A DNA stretch of 64,000 bases from NCBI GenBank assembly GCA_000761475.1, contig JQNW01000004.1, positions 186,001 to 250,000 of the forward strand. Reading direction: 5' to 3'. Of this stretch, positions 10,692-22,122 are shown in pieces. Below the pieces are notes generated by a model that was not told where the DNA came from, did no database searches, and worked only from the letters and a program-made list of their open reading frames with translations. How positions within the stretch are numbered: position 1 is the first letter of the stretch; each line of letters opens with the position of its first letter. This stretch comes from Chromohalobacter israelensis (GTDB lineage Bacteria; Pseudomonadota; Gammaproteobacteria; Pseudomonadales; Halomonadaceae). The position numbers and the translations under genes are program-made.

Positions 10692-11594
10692 ATGCAGGCA
10701 GGGAATGGCAAGCGCGGGATGGGACGGCATGGCGGCAGGCTGGCCGGCGGCCTGATGATGATCGGGGCGCTCGTCGTCGCGTCTCTCGCGGTGCGTGACG
10801 TCGCCGCCAAGGAGGTCGTGCACCTGTCGCCGGCGGTGCGCGAGCTCCCGGCGGATCGGGTGTCGCCCGTGCCGCGCCGCGAGGTTGCCCCGTTTCTGAA
10901 CCTGTATCGCATCGTCGATGATCCGGCCGTGCTGGAACGCGCCCGCTACGTGGTCGCCGGCGAAGAAGGGCAGCAACTGATGGCGGCCGGCGACACCGCC
11001 TATGTGCGTACGCCCGAGGGCGCCACGGCGCGCTCGGGTGCCCGGCTGGCCATCTACCGACCGGGCGAAACCTACCGATCTCCTGACAGCGGCGAGCCGC
11101 TGGGCATCGAGCTGCGCCGCGTGGGCGACGCCCGCTGGGTGAGACGCGAAGGCGAGCTGGATGTCTTCGCGATACGCGAGGCGCGGCAGGAAATCCGCCC
11201 CGGCGACCGCTTGCTGCCGTACCGGGCGGGCCCGGTGGCACTGCATTTCACGCCGCGCTTGCCGTCGAGCTCGGTCGCGGGGCACATTCTGGGCGTTCCC
11301 GAGGGCGTGCATGCCATTGGGCGCCATACCCTCGTGGCGCTCGACCTGGGGCGCTCGGATGACGTGACGCCGGGCACGCTACTGGCCCTGCAAGCAGCCC
11401 CGGCGCGAGTGAGCGACCCGCTTGACGATGCCACGCGGCGCCTGACGAGCCCGCCGGCCGGACTGGCGATGGTCGTCGAGAGTTTTGCGCGGGTCAGCTA
11501 TGCGCTGGTCACGGAAGCCTCGCGCCCGCTGGAGGTCGGCGATGTGGTGAGTACGCCCGGGCGGGAGGCGTTGACGTCGTGGCAGCGACGTTGA
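10692..11594 (+). CDS. Exported dprA-linked protein, apparently lacking its usual LysM domain
   Basis: 300 residues. Residues 1-39 look like a signal peptide (basic start, then a hydrophobic run GGLMMIGALVVASLA, then AKE). The mature part resembles the C-terminal region of the LysM-domain periplasmic proteins commonly encoded just upstream of dprA in Pseudomonas and Halomonas (for example the RYVVAGEEGQQLMAAGD, IRPGDRLLPY and SYALVTEASRPLEVGD stretches). No LysM repeat is visible between the signal peptide and this region, nor in the 220 bp upstream. The function is unknown; a cell-wall role is inferred only from the family. The dprA start is 28 bp downstream. Confidence 0.7.
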   Translation: MQAGNGKRGMGRHGGRLAGGLMMIGALVVASLAVRDVAAKEVVHLSPAVRELPADRVSPVPRREVAPFLNLYRIVDDPAVLERARYVVAGEEGQQLMAAGDTAYVRTPEGATARSGARLAIYRPGETYRSPDSGEPLGIELRRVGDARWVRREGELDVFAIREARQEIRPGDRLLPYRAGPVALHFTPRLPSSSVAGHILGVPEGVHAIGRHTLVALDLGRSDDVTPGTLLALQAAPARVSDPLDDATRRLTSPPAGLAMVVESFARVSYALVTEASRPLEVGDVVSTPGREALTSWQRR

Positions 11595-11622
11595 GGCCGG
11601 GCGGTTGGCAAGGAAAACGCAC

Positions 11623-12738
11623 ATGATGACAGCGAGAGAGTGGTGTGCCCTGGCGCACCTGCCCAAACTCGGGGCACGGCGTCTGGCGGTCCTGCGCCGT
11701 GAGCTGGCCGCGCAAGGGCTTGACGACGCCTGGCCCCAGGCCTGGCTCGCGGCGATGCCCGCCGGTCCGCGCGAGACGCTCAGGTACTGGCTCGAGCACC
11801 CCGCCAAGAGTCCCCTCGAGACATCGGTGAGCCAGGCACTGGCCTGGGAGGCCAGCGCGCCATCGCACCACCTGCTGTATCCCGGTCATCCCGCCTGGCC
11901 CGCGCTGCTCGATGAAATCGCCGATCCGCCCGCGCTGCTGTGGGCCAAGGGCGATCTGGCGGCGCTGGAACCGCCGGGGCTGGCGATGGTGGGGACGCGG
12001 CGCCCGACTCGCGAGGGCACCGACAACGCCGCCTGGTTCGCGCGTGGGCTCGTCGAGGCGGGTTTCTCCATCGTCAGCGGGCTGGCGCTTGGCATCGACG
12101 GCGTGGCCCAGCGCACGGCGCTGGATGCGGGCGGTCGCAGCGTGGCGGTGCTCGGCTGCGGCGTGGAGGTGATCTATCCGCCGCGACATGCCGGCCTGTA
12201 TCGTCGCCTGCTCGACGAGGGCGGCCTGCTGCTGTCGGAGCATCCCGCCGAGACGCGCGCGCATGCGCGACACTTTCCCCGTCGCAACCGCATCATCACC
12301 GGGCTGTCACTGGGCGTGCTGGTCGTCGAGGCCGCCGAGAAAAGCGGCTCGCTGGTCAGCGCGCGGTTGGCGCTCGAACAGAATCGCGAGGTCTTCGCGG
12401 TCCCCGGGTCGCTGCATAACGTTCAGGCACGCGGCAACCTGGGGCTGATTCGTGACGGTGCCTGGCTGGTGCGTGGACGCGACGACATTCTCGAACAGCT
12501 GGGTCAGTGGCAGGCGCCGCAGGCCGTCGTGACGTCGACCGACGACACGGCAGAGGCGGCAAGCGCGCCGGCCGACCCATTGCTGGCATTGCTGGACACT
12601 GCCCCCACGCCGCTGGACGTGCTGGTCGAGCGCAGCGAGCTGGATGTCGGCGGCTGTCAGATGCGGTTGCTGGAGCTGGAACTCGCCGGCCAGGCCGCGC
12701 AGGTCAGCGGGGGCTGGGTGCGTCGCGCCACTCACTGA
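11623..12738 (+). CDS. dprA: DNA-processing protein DprA
   Basis: 371 residues. A SAM-like N-terminal region precedes the Rossmann DprA domain with GTRRPTREG, SGLALGIDGVAQRTAL, VLGCGVEVIYPPRH and the FPRRNRIITGLS motif; a C-terminal winged-helix (DprA_WH-like) tail follows. DprA loads RecA onto incoming single-stranded DNA in natural transformation. The ATG at 11623 was chosen because AAGGA lies 7-8 bases upstream; an ATG follows immediately at 11626 and a TTG at 11605 is possible. Confidence 0.93.
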   Translation: MMTAREWCALAHLPKLGARRLAVLRRELAAQGLDDAWPQAWLAAMPAGPRETLRYWLEHPAKSPLETSVSQALAWEASAPSHHLLYPGHPAWPALLDEIADPPALLWAKGDLAALEPPGLAMVGTRRPTREGTDNAAWFARGLVEAGFSIVSGLALGIDGVAQRTALDAGGRSVAVLGCGVEVIYPPRHAGLYRRLLDEGGLLLSEHPAETRAHARHFPRRNRIITGLSLGVLVVEAAEKSGSLVSARLALEQNREVFAVPGSLHNVQARGNLGLIRDGAWLVRGRDDILEQLGQWQAPQAVVTSTDDTAEAASAPADPLLALLDTAPTPLDVLVERSELDVGGCQMRLLELELAGQAAQVSGGWVRRATH

Positions 12739-12827
12739 GCACCTGCGACAGCGTGGCACGGCGTGCGTCGGCATGAGCATGGTAAGATGAAGGCACTTTG
12801 TGTAGCCGTGAAGCGAAGCGTTTCGCC

Positions 12828-15173
<2,346 letters not shown>

Positions 15174-15182
15174 TGCGACCGG

Positions 15183-15211
15183 GCCCGGCAGCGCGGTGCC
15201 GGGCCGCTTTT
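15183..15211 (+). terminator. Intrinsic terminator after aroE
   Basis: GCCCGGCA (15183-15190) and TGCCGGGC (15197-15204) form an 8-bp GC-rich stem with a 6-nt loop, followed by CGCTTTT. It ends the dprA-tsaC-hemF-aroE transcripts and abuts the stop codon of the convergent M48 protease gene. Confidence 0.8.
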
Positions 15212-16026
15212 CAGCGTCGGCAGTCGGGCCGCTGGCCGTTGGCCCGGGCCTGTTCGTAGAGCGGCATGGCCTCGTTCATGCGCTCGCGCAACCCTTGCAT
15301 GCGGGCTTCGTTGCTGGGGTGGGTGGACAACCATTCCGGCGGCTGGCCCTGACTCTGCGCGGCCATGTTCTGCCACAGTTCGATACTGGCATTGGGATTG
15401 AAGCCGGCCTCGGCCATCAGGTCGAGGCCGAGCTTGTCGGCTTCCGATTCCTGCTTGCGCGAGAAGGGGAGAATCACGCCGTACTGGGCGCCCGCGCCGA
15501 GCAGCCCCATGAGCTGTTCGCCGGTGGCACCCTGCAGGCCGGCGGCGGATTGCAGGATCGATAATCCGGTTTGCGTGGCAGCCTGCGTCGATACGCGCTC
15601 GTTGGCGTGGTCGGATAATACGTGGGCCACTTCGTGGCCGATGACGGCGGCCAGTTGATCCTGGTTCTCGGTGACGTCGAGCAGCCCGCTGTTGACCCCG
15701 ATATAGCCTCCCGGCAGGGCGAAGGCGTTGGCCGAATCGTCCTTGAAGACCTTGACTTCCCAGGTCGCGATGCCCGCATCGGCGGGGACTTCGTCGGTGA
15801 TGGCGTCGGCGACGCATTGCACGTAGTCGTAGGTGGCGCCGCCGACTTCCGGCAGTTCCTGCTGATATTGCGCGAAGCTTTGCTGGCCCATCTGCTGGAG
15901 TTCTTCGTCGGAGAAGAACGCCAACTGGTTGCGCCCCAGCGGCGAGGTGCTGCACGCGGCCAGCGTGGCACCGATGAGGCCGATGGCAAGCGGCGTACGT
16001 AGACGGGAAGGCAACGTCCTTTGCAT
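15211..16026 (-). CDS. M48-family metalloprotease lipoprotein (LoiP/YggG-like)
   Basis: 271 residues. The N-terminus is a lipoprotein signal with lipobox LAAC at Cys25. The zinc protease motif HEVAHVLSDH and the downstream EADKLG metal-ligand motif are intact; NAFALPGGYIGVNSGLL matches the M48 substrate-strand region. Length and lack of TPRs point to the LoiP/YggG group, outer-membrane-associated quality-control proteases, rather than BepA (found separately at 59524-60969). AGGAGA precedes the ATG at 16026. Confidence 0.88.
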   Translation of the reverse strand: MQRTLPSRLRTPLAIGLIGATLAACSTSPLGRNQLAFFSDEELQQMGQQSFAQYQQELPEVGGATYDYVQCVADAITDEVPADAGIATWEVKVFKDDSANAFALPGGYIGVNSGLLDVTENQDQLAAVIGHEVAHVLSDHANERVSTQAATQTGLSILQSAAGLQGATGEQLMGLLGAGAQYGVILPFSRKQESEADKLGLDLMAEAGFNPNASIELWQNMAAQSQGQPPEWLSTHPSNEARMQGLRERMNEAMPLYEQARANGQRPDCRR

Positions 16027-16148
16027 GAGAGTCTCCTGATGGGTTCTGGACCCGATGACCAAACGGCTCCAAGATACCCCGATGCCGCGTTGGGTCAACC
16101 TCCCTCGCGGTGCATGTCCCCGGACCGAACAGCGACAGGAGTGAGAGG

Positions 16149-17018
16149 ATGGATGCCGAGCTAGCGCAGCGCCTGCTCAAGGTGTTGGATCGTGTCGAGG
16201 CCTGGCTGCCGCCGGAGCCTGCCAGCGTCGATTGGTCGCGCGATGTGGCGGCGCTCTGGCAGCGCAACGCCCTGGGCGGGCAGTTGATGCCGGTGGCCGC
16301 GCGTGATGGCGTCACGATGGACGACCTGGTGGGGGTGGAGCGCCAAAAGACGGCGTTGCTGGCCAATACGCGCGCCTTTTTGCACGGCCGCCCGGCGAAC
16401 CATGCGCTGCTCTGGGGCGCCCGCGGCAGCGGCAAGTCGTCGCTGGTGAGGGCAATGCTCAACACCCTGGCGCCCGAAGGCCTGCGCTTGATCCAGGTCG
16501 ACCGGCACGACCTCGTGGGGCTGCCTGGCCTGGTGCAGCGGCTGCGCGACGCCCCGCAGCGCTTCATCGTCTACTGCGACGATCTCTCCTTCGAAGGACA
16601 CGATGACGCCTACAAGGCCCTCAAGAGCGTGCTCGACGGGACCCTGACGGGACCGCCGGAAAACGTGCTGCTCTACGCCACCTCCAATCGGCGGCATCTG
16701 CTGCCCGAGTCGCTCGCCGACAATCAGGATACCCGGCTGGTCGACGGCGAACTCCATCATGGCGACGCGGTCGAGGAACGCATCTCGCTTTCCGATCGCT
16801 TCGGCTTGTGGTTAGCTTTTCACCCGTTCAATCAGGACACCTATCTCGATGCGTGCCGACACTGGGTGCATCATCTGGGAAGCGAGGCCGACTGGAGCGA
16901 GCAGGCGCGTGTCGAAGCGGTACGCTTTGCTACCTTGCGGGGAGTACGCAGTGGACGCGCCGCCTGGCAGTTCGCTTGCCAGTGGGTCGGAGCGGCACAG
17001 GAAGACGCGCGTTCATGA
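16149..17018 (+). CDS. DUF815 family ATP-binding protein
   Basis: 289 residues. An AAA+-like P-loop is clear: GARGSGKSS (Walker A) near residue 95, Walker-B-like FIVYCDDLSFEG, then a YATSNRRHL sensor-like stretch. Matches DUF815, soluble P-loop ATPases of unknown role. The ATG at 16149 has AGGAG upstream. The degenerate GGDEF-protein gene follows after 41 bp on the same strand. Confidence 0.85.
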   Translation: MDAELAQRLLKVLDRVEAWLPPEPASVDWSRDVAALWQRNALGGQLMPVAARDGVTMDDLVGVERQKTALLANTRAFLHGRPANHALLWGARGSGKSSLVRAMLNTLAPEGLRLIQVDRHDLVGLPGLVQRLRDAPQRFIVYCDDLSFEGHDDAYKALKSVLDGTLTGPPENVLLYATSNRRHLLPESLADNQDTRLVDGELHHGDAVEERISLSDRFGLWLAFHPFNQDTYLDACRHWVHHLGSEADWSEQARVEAVRFATLRGVRSGRAAWQFACQWVGAAQEDARS

Positions 17019-17059
17019 CGTCGCCGACGTGACGTCGCCATGGTCAGGGAGGAAGCACG

Positions 17060-18658
17060 ATGCACGACAGCGAGCGCAAGCAGCGCCTCGAGGCACTGCA
17101 GGTTCGGTATGCCGAGCGGCTGCAGGATGACGTGCAGACGGTGCTGGCGGAGGTCGACGAGATGAGCGCGCGCGCCGGCGCCGCCGACATGGCGGAACTG
17201 GAAGCGCTCTGCGACGCCTTGCAGCGTATCGCGGACTCCGCCGGCACCTTCGGGCATGAGAGCTTGAGCGAGACCTGTGGCAATGTGGCACGCCAGATCC
17301 GTGACTGGCTCGATGGCGACCTGCTGCCGGCGCCCTATACGCTGGCGGCATTGCTGCCGCGCTTGCAGCAGGGAGCCGCGACGCTTCCCGAGCGGGGCGA
17401 TGCCTCGGTCTCGGCGGCGCCCGGCGAGACGCTGCCCACGCGTCTGGCGTTGCTGGGCGAGGACAGAGGCCGGGGAGAAGCCCTGGCGGCGTCGCTGGAC
17501 GCGCTGGGATACACCTGCCGTACCTTCGCCATGCACGAGGTCGCCGCCTCGATCGCCTGGGCGCCTGACGTGCTGGTGATCGACGAACAAGGCATGTCGC
17601 GTCAGCGGTGGTGCGACGAGTGGACCGCCTGGCCTGCACCGCGACCGCATTTGCTGGTGATGGGCGGGGACGATGCATTCACCGCGCGTCTGGAGGCGGT
17701 GCGTCTTGGTGCCGAGGGGTATTTCATGCCCCCGCTGGACGTGTCGTTGATCGACCGACGCGTGCAACAGTTGCTGCCCGGGCCGGTGGCGTCGCCCCTG
17801 CGCGTGCTGATCGTCGACGACGATATCGAGCTGGCCGAGCACTATCGCCTGGTGCTGGCGGGCGTGGGGATCGAGTCGTGGGTCGTGAATGCGCCCGCCG
17901 ACGCCTTGACCGTGCTGCGCGAGGAACGGCCCGACCTGGCGCTGGTGGATACGCGCCTGCCGGGCTGCAGCGGTCGCGATCTGGTCCAGGTGATGCGGCT
18001 CGAGGAGGCCTGGCGGCATCTGCCCGTCGTCTACCTCGCGGCGGGCAGCGACGTGAGCAAACTGGCGCTGACGCGCAGCGGCGATGACTTCCTGGGCAAG
18101 CCGGTGGATGACGACGCCCTGGTCGCGACGGTAGTGTCCCACGCCCAGCGCGCACGTCGCTCGCGTCAGGCCATGGGGCGCGACGGCATGACCGGCGTGC
18201 TGACCTACGAGGCCCTGCAGGAACTGCTGGAGGTCGAATTCGCTCGCGCCCGGCGCAGCGGGGCCCCGACCAGCCTGGCATTGATCGATCTCGACAGGCT
18301 GGGGGCGCTGAATGCCCGGCACGGTCACACCAGCGGCGACTACGCGATTCGTCAGCTGGCGGAGCGGCTGACCCAGCAGTTGCGGTTCATCGATCACGTG
18401 GGGCGTTACACCGGGGGAGCGTTCTGCGTGGTCCTGCCGCATTGCGATCCCGAGGACGCGCAGCGCGCCATCGAGCGTATCCGTCTGCAGTTCCAGGCGC
18501 AGCCGCTCGGCGAGCATGCCGACATCGACGTGACGTTTTCCGCCGGGGTGGCGAGCCTGCATGAGGCGGAAAGCGTCGAATCGGGGCTCGATGTGGTGGG
18601 GCGTCGGCTGTATCGCGCCAAGCTGGCGGGACGCAATTGCGTCCTCGCCGAGGGCTGA
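17060..18658 (+). CDS. HPt-like/REC/REC/degenerate-GGDEF signalling protein
   Basis: 532 residues. Residues 20-100 look like an HPt helical domain (the AGTFGHESLSETC match) but Gln55 sits where the phospho-histidine is expected. Residues about 127-240 form a poorly conserved receiver-like domain; residues 247-365 are a canonical receiver (DDD at 253-255, acceptor Asp297 in LVDTRLPG, Lys347). Residues 375-530 are a GGDEF domain in which Asp410 and Asp412 of IDLD remain but the signature reads TGGAF (451-455) rather than GGDEF. It is therefore probably not an active cyclase and may bind GTP or act as a phosphorylation-dependent effector. The gene ends 6 bp from the convergent der stop. Confidence 0.85.
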   Translation: MHDSERKQRLEALQVRYAERLQDDVQTVLAEVDEMSARAGAADMAELEALCDALQRIADSAGTFGHESLSETCGNVARQIRDWLDGDLLPAPYTLAALLPRLQQGAATLPERGDASVSAAPGETLPTRLALLGEDRGRGEALAASLDALGYTCRTFAMHEVAASIAWAPDVLVIDEQGMSRQRWCDEWTAWPAPRPHLLVMGGDDAFTARLEAVRLGAEGYFMPPLDVSLIDRRVQQLLPGPVASPLRVLIVDDDIELAEHYRLVLAGVGIESWVVNAPADALTVLREERPDLALVDTRLPGCSGRDLVQVMRLEEAWRHLPVVYLAAGSDVSKLALTRSGDDFLGKPVDDDALVATVVSHAQRARRSRQAMGRDGMTGVLTYEALQELLEVEFARARRSGAPTSLALIDLDRLGALNARHGHTSGDYAIRQLAERLTQQLRFIDHVGRYTGGAFCVVLPHCDPEDAQRAIERIRLQFQAQPLGEHADIDVTFSAGVASLHEAESVESGLDVVGRRLYRAKLAGRNCVLAEG

Positions 18659-18664
18659 CGGGCG

Positions 18665-20068
18665 TCAGCGGCGGTTCTTGCGTGCCTCGCGCGTACGCCC
18701 CAGTTCGCGTTGCTTGGCCTTCTCGCGATCGCTCGCGTCGGGGTTGCTGTCGTAGGGGTTCTTGCCCGAGCGAAACTCGAAGCGCAGCGGCGTGCCGCGC
18801 ACCTTGAGAACCTTGCGGAAGGTATTGGTCAGGTAGCGCTTGTAGGCCTCGGGGAGCGAGCCGGTCTGATTGCCGTGGACCACGATGATCGGCGGGTTGC
18901 TGCCGCCCTGGTGGGCCATGCGCAGCTTGATGCGACGGCCGTGGATCAAGGGCGGCTGATGCTCGCTCACCGCATCCTGCAGGATGGTGGTCAGGCGGTT
19001 GGTCGACCAGTGGCTGTTGGCCGAATCGAAGGCACGGGTGATGGACGGGTAGAGATCGCCCACCGCGGTGCCGTGCAGCGCCGAGATGAAATGCATCTCG
19101 GCATAATCGGCGAAGCCCAGGCGTCGCTTGATCGCGGCGCGCATCTTGTCCTTGGCTTCCTGTTCGAGTCCATCCCACTTGTTGACCGCCAGAACCAGAG
19201 CGCGGCCGCTGCTCAGCACGTAATCGAGCAGGTGCAGGTCCTGTTCGACCAGGCCGCTACGGGCGTCGAGTACCATGATGGCCACGTGGCAGGCCTTGAT
19301 GGCCTCGAGCGTCTTGATGATCGAGAATTTCTCGGCCGCCTCGCTGACGTTCTTGCGTCGGCGCACGCCGGCGGTATCGACCAGCACGTAGGGCTTGCCC
19401 CGGCGCTCGAAGGGAATCTCGATGGCGTCGCGGGTGGTACCGGCTTCGTCGTATACCACCACCCGATCTTCGCCCAGCAGGCGATTGACCAGCGTCGACT
19501 TACCCACGTTGGGCCGTCCGATGACGCCGATGCGGATGCCATTGCTGAGATCCGGTGGTGCGGCGTTGGCTTCACGCGGCGGGAAGGGCGCCAGGACCTC
19601 GTCGATCAAGCTGGTGACGTTGCGCCCGTGCGCGGCGGCGATGGGACGCGGGTCGCCCAGGCCGAGCCGCCAGAACTCGGCCATTGCCGAGTGCTCTTCC
19701 AGCCCGTCCGTCTTGTTGACCACCAGCCAGGTCTTCTTCTGATTGACGCGCAGGTGATTGGCGATGGCCTCGTCGGCGACATTGAGCCCGGTGCGTCCGT
19801 CGACCATGAACAGCACGATGTCGGCTTCGTCGATGGCCAGCAGCGACTGCTCGGCCATGGCGGCGTCGAGGCCTTCCTCGTTGCCGCTGATGCCGCCGGT
19901 ATCGATGACGGTGTAGGTCTTGTCGCCGAGAACGCCATTGCCGTACTTGCGGTCACGCGTCAGGCCGGGGAAGTCGGCGACCAGCGCGTCGCGCGTGCGG
20001 GTCAGGCGATTGAAGAGGGTCGACTTGCCGACATTGGGTCGGCCTACCAGGGCGATGACGGGATTCAT
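18665..20068 (-). CDS. der: Ribosome biogenesis GTPase Der (EngA)
   Basis: 467 residues. Two tandem Era-like GTPase domains are visible: GRPNVGKST at residues 9-17 with DTGG and NKTD, and a second GRPNVGKST near residue 188 with DTAGVRRR and NKWD; a KH-like C-terminal domain follows. It acts in 50S subunit assembly. The ATG at 20068 starts [12 protein letters not shown] as in the family. An extended -10 lies about 100 bp upstream, and a terminator separates it from bamB. Confidence 0.96.
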   Translation of the reverse strand: MNPVIALVGRPNVGKSTLFNRLTRTRDALVADFPGLTRDRKYGNGVLGDKTYTVIDTGGISGNEEGLDAAMAEQSLLAIDEADIVLFMVDGRTGLNVADEAIANHLRVNQKKTWLVVNKTDGLEEHSAMAEFWRLGLGDPRPIAAAHGRNVTSLIDEVLAPFPPREANAAPPDLSNGIRIGVIGRPNVGKSTLVNRLLGEDRVVVYDEAGTTRDAIEIPFERRGKPYVLVDTAGVRRRKNVSEAAEKFSIIKTLEAIKACHVAIMVLDARSGLVEQDLHLLDYVLSSGRALVLAVNKWDGLEQEAKDKMRAAIKRRLGFADYAEMHFISALHGTAVGDLYPSITRAFDSANSHWSTNRLTTILQDAVSEHQPPLIHGRRIKLRMAHQGGSNPPIIVVHGNQTGSLPEAYKRYLTNTFRKVLKVRGTPLRFEFRSGKNPYDSNPDASDREKAKQRELGRTREARKNRR

Positions 20069-20167
20069 GTTGTCTCGTAAACCGGCGAACGGAAGCGGTG
20101 AGTGAGGCTGTCGCGCGATACCGCGCGCCAAGTGCGTGACGCGAGCGCCACGCTGTCGCTGGGGGTG

Positions 20168-20176
20168 ATTCTAGCA
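20168..20176 (-). promoter_or_regulatory. Extended -10 promoter for der
   Basis: On the minus strand ATGCTAGAAT gives TG, one base, then TAGAAT (20173-20168). No convincing -35. It lies about 100 bp upstream of the der ATG and downstream of the bamB terminator, so der likely has its own promoter. Confidence 0.45.
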
Positions 20177-20205
20177 TTGCTGGCCGGCGGGGCCCACAAA
20201 TGACA

Positions 20206-20230
20206 CGGGCACCTCGCGTCGAGGTGCCCG
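20206..20230 (-). terminator. Stem-loop terminator after bamB
   Basis: CGGGCACCTCG (20206-20216) pairs with CGAGGTGCCCG (20220-20230), an 11-bp stem with a 3-nt loop. On the minus strand it is followed by TGTCATTTGT. It lies 24 bp after the bamB stop and probably ends the long ndk-to-bamB block. Confidence 0.65.
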
Positions 20231-20254
20231 GTACGCAGAGGGAGCGGACTCGGC

Positions 20255-21418
20255 TCAGTCGTCGACGGTCTCGACGTCGTAGGCGGCGAGTTCCCCATCG
20301 TTGGCGAGCGTGTAGAGACGCTGTGAATCGGCCAGCAGAGGTACGCTGATACCATCGCCGCCGAGTTCGGTGCGTCCCACGACCGACCCGTCGGTGGCGT
20401 CCAGCAGGTGCACGTAGCCCTGGTAATCGCCCAGTGCCAGCTTGCCGTCGACGAACGCCGGGGCGGTCAGGTCGCGGCCTTCCAGGGCGTCGGATTCCCA
20501 CAGCACGCGGCCGCTGTCGACGTCGAGCGCCAGGACGTGGCTGGCTTCGTTGACGGTGAAGAGGTAGTTGCCGACGCGCAGGGGCGTCAGATAACTGGAC
20601 TCGTCGCGTGACCAGATCACTTCGCCGCTGGTGGCTTCGAGCGCCATGACCCGCCCGTTGTAGCTGGTGACGAACAGGCGGCCGTCCGGCGAGAGAACCG
20701 GCTGGCCGTCGAGGTCGACGAGGCGATCCACTTCGGTGCGCCCTTGCGGCACGGCGACGCGCATGTCCCACAACGGCTGGCCGCTGCGGTTGTCCAGGGT
20801 GACCAGGCGGCCATTGGCGAAGCCGACGAACGAGACCGGTTCGATGACGCGTGGCGTGCCCGTACCGCGCAGGGTCAGGGACGGCTGGCTGCTGCTGTAG
20901 GTCCACTCTTCCTCGCCGGAGAGGCGGTCCAGCGCGGTCACGGTGCCGTCGGCGCTCTGCACCACGACCAGTTCGCTGTTGACCTGCGGTGCCGCCAACA
21001 CCTCGCTGGAGACGCGCGCGCGCCAGGCTTCGCTGCCGTCGTCACGGTCGATGGCGATGACCTCGCCGTTGCGGGTGCCGGCGTAGAGGCGCGCACTGTC
21101 GTTGGTCATGCCGCTGGACAACGGGGTATCGAAGCGCACTTCCCAGCGCGTGTCGCCGCTGTCCGCGTCGAAGGCGCGCAGCAGGCCGTCGGCATCCGCG
21201 GCATAGAGCGTGCCGTCGGCCAGCAGCGGCATCAGGGGATAGCGTGCACGCCCCAGACCGTCGCCGACCGAGGCCGACCAGCGCTCGTCGAGCGTCGCCG
21301 AGGGCGAGAAGTCCTGCAGGGCCTTGGGCGGATATTGCGGCTCGACATTGCCTGAACACCCCGCCAGCAAGGCGGACAAGGTGAGCGCGGCCGGTAACAG
21401 AAAGTGGGTCGGTTTCAT
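20255..21418 (-). CDS. bamB: Outer membrane assembly lipoprotein BamB
   Basis: 387 residues. A lipoprotein signal with lipobox LAGC (Cys22) precedes an eight-bladed PQQ-type beta-propeller; repeated blade motifs such as LYAADADGLLRAFDADSGDTRW and VIAIDRDDGSEAW are visible. BamB scaffolds the BAM complex that inserts outer-membrane proteins. Its ATG overlaps the yfgM stop by one base (TGATG), so translation is probably coupled. Confidence 0.94.
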   Translation of the reverse strand: MKPTHFLLPAALTLSALLAGCSGNVEPQYPPKALQDFSPSATLDERWSASVGDGLGRARYPLMPLLADGTLYAADADGLLRAFDADSGDTRWEVRFDTPLSSGMTNDSARLYAGTRNGEVIAIDRDDGSEAWRARVSSEVLAAPQVNSELVVVQSADGTVTALDRLSGEEEWTYSSSQPSLTLRGTGTPRVIEPVSFVGFANGRLVTLDNRSGQPLWDMRVAVPQGRTEVDRLVDLDGQPVLSPDGRLFVTSYNGRVMALEATSGEVIWSRDESSYLTPLRVGNYLFTVNEASHVLALDVDSGRVLWESDALEGRDLTAPAFVDGKLALGDYQGYVHLLDATDGSVVGRTELGGDGISVPLLADSQRLYTLANDGELAAYDVETVDD

Positions 21419-22074
21419 CAACTGGCGTCCTCTACACCGAGATTGTCGAGCTTGAGCCGTACGCCGAACAGGGGCTGGTCCTGATCCTCGGCGCGGGCGA
21501 GAGCGTCCTGGTAGGCCTGGCGTGCCTGATCGGGCTGCTCGAGTGCCACGTAGGCATCGCCGCGAATATCGGCGGCCTGTGCCTTGAGCGTGGCGGGCAC
21601 GTCGTTCTCGAGGGTCGACAGTGCGCCCTGCGCGTCGTCCATGGCGATCTGCACGCGGGCCAGGTTGAGACGCGCCAGCCCGGTGAGATAGCCGTCGTCG
21701 CTGTTGGCGGCAAAGGCTTGCAGCGTGTCGCGGGCGCTCTCCAGCTCGTTGGCCTGGATGGCCAGGCGCGCGCGCATCAACTCGGCGAAATCGGCATAGA
21801 GCGTGCCGCCGTGCTCGTTGACCAGGGCATCGATCATGTCGGTGGCCTGTTCGCGCTGCGCGTCGCTCAGGGTGTCCTGCTGCATCAGCAGCGTGAGCTG
21901 CTGATAGCGCTGCGAGGCGGCTTCCGCCTGGGAGGTCTGATAGTCCTGCCAGGCATTCCAGGCGAAGACGCCCGCTCCGGCGAGCACTACCCCGGCGATG
22001 ATCGCCTTGCCGTATTCCTTCCACCAGCGCTTGAGCGTCTCAAGCTGTTCGTCTTCGGTGCTAAGCTCCGCCAC
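21418..22074 (-). CDS. yfgM: YfgM-family ancillary SecYEG subunit (TPR protein)
   Basis: 218 residues. It has a short cytoplasmic N-terminus, one membrane helix (about residues 25-43, AIIAGVVLAGAGVFAW), then a periplasmic TPR region, the YfgM arrangement. YfgM associates with the SecYEG translocon and PpiD and handles periplasmic client proteins. The start is GTG at 22074 with AAGGAG upstream. It lies between hisS and bamB, as in many gammaproteobacteria. Confidence 0.9.
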   Translation of the reverse strand: MAELSTEDEQLETLKRWWKEYGKAIIAGVVLAGAGVFAWNAWQDYQTSQAEAASQRYQQLTLLMQQDTLSDAQREQATDMIDALVNEHGGTLYADFAELMRARLAIQANELESARDTLQAFAANSDDGYLTGLARLNLARVQIAMDDAQGALSTLENDVPATLKAQAADIRGDAYVALEQPDQARQAYQDALARAEDQDQPLFGVRLKLDNLGVEDAS

Positions 22075-22122
22075 GGGCGGTCTCCTTCAATGGCTGTTCG
22101 TGCGATACGCCCCGGGGCGTCC

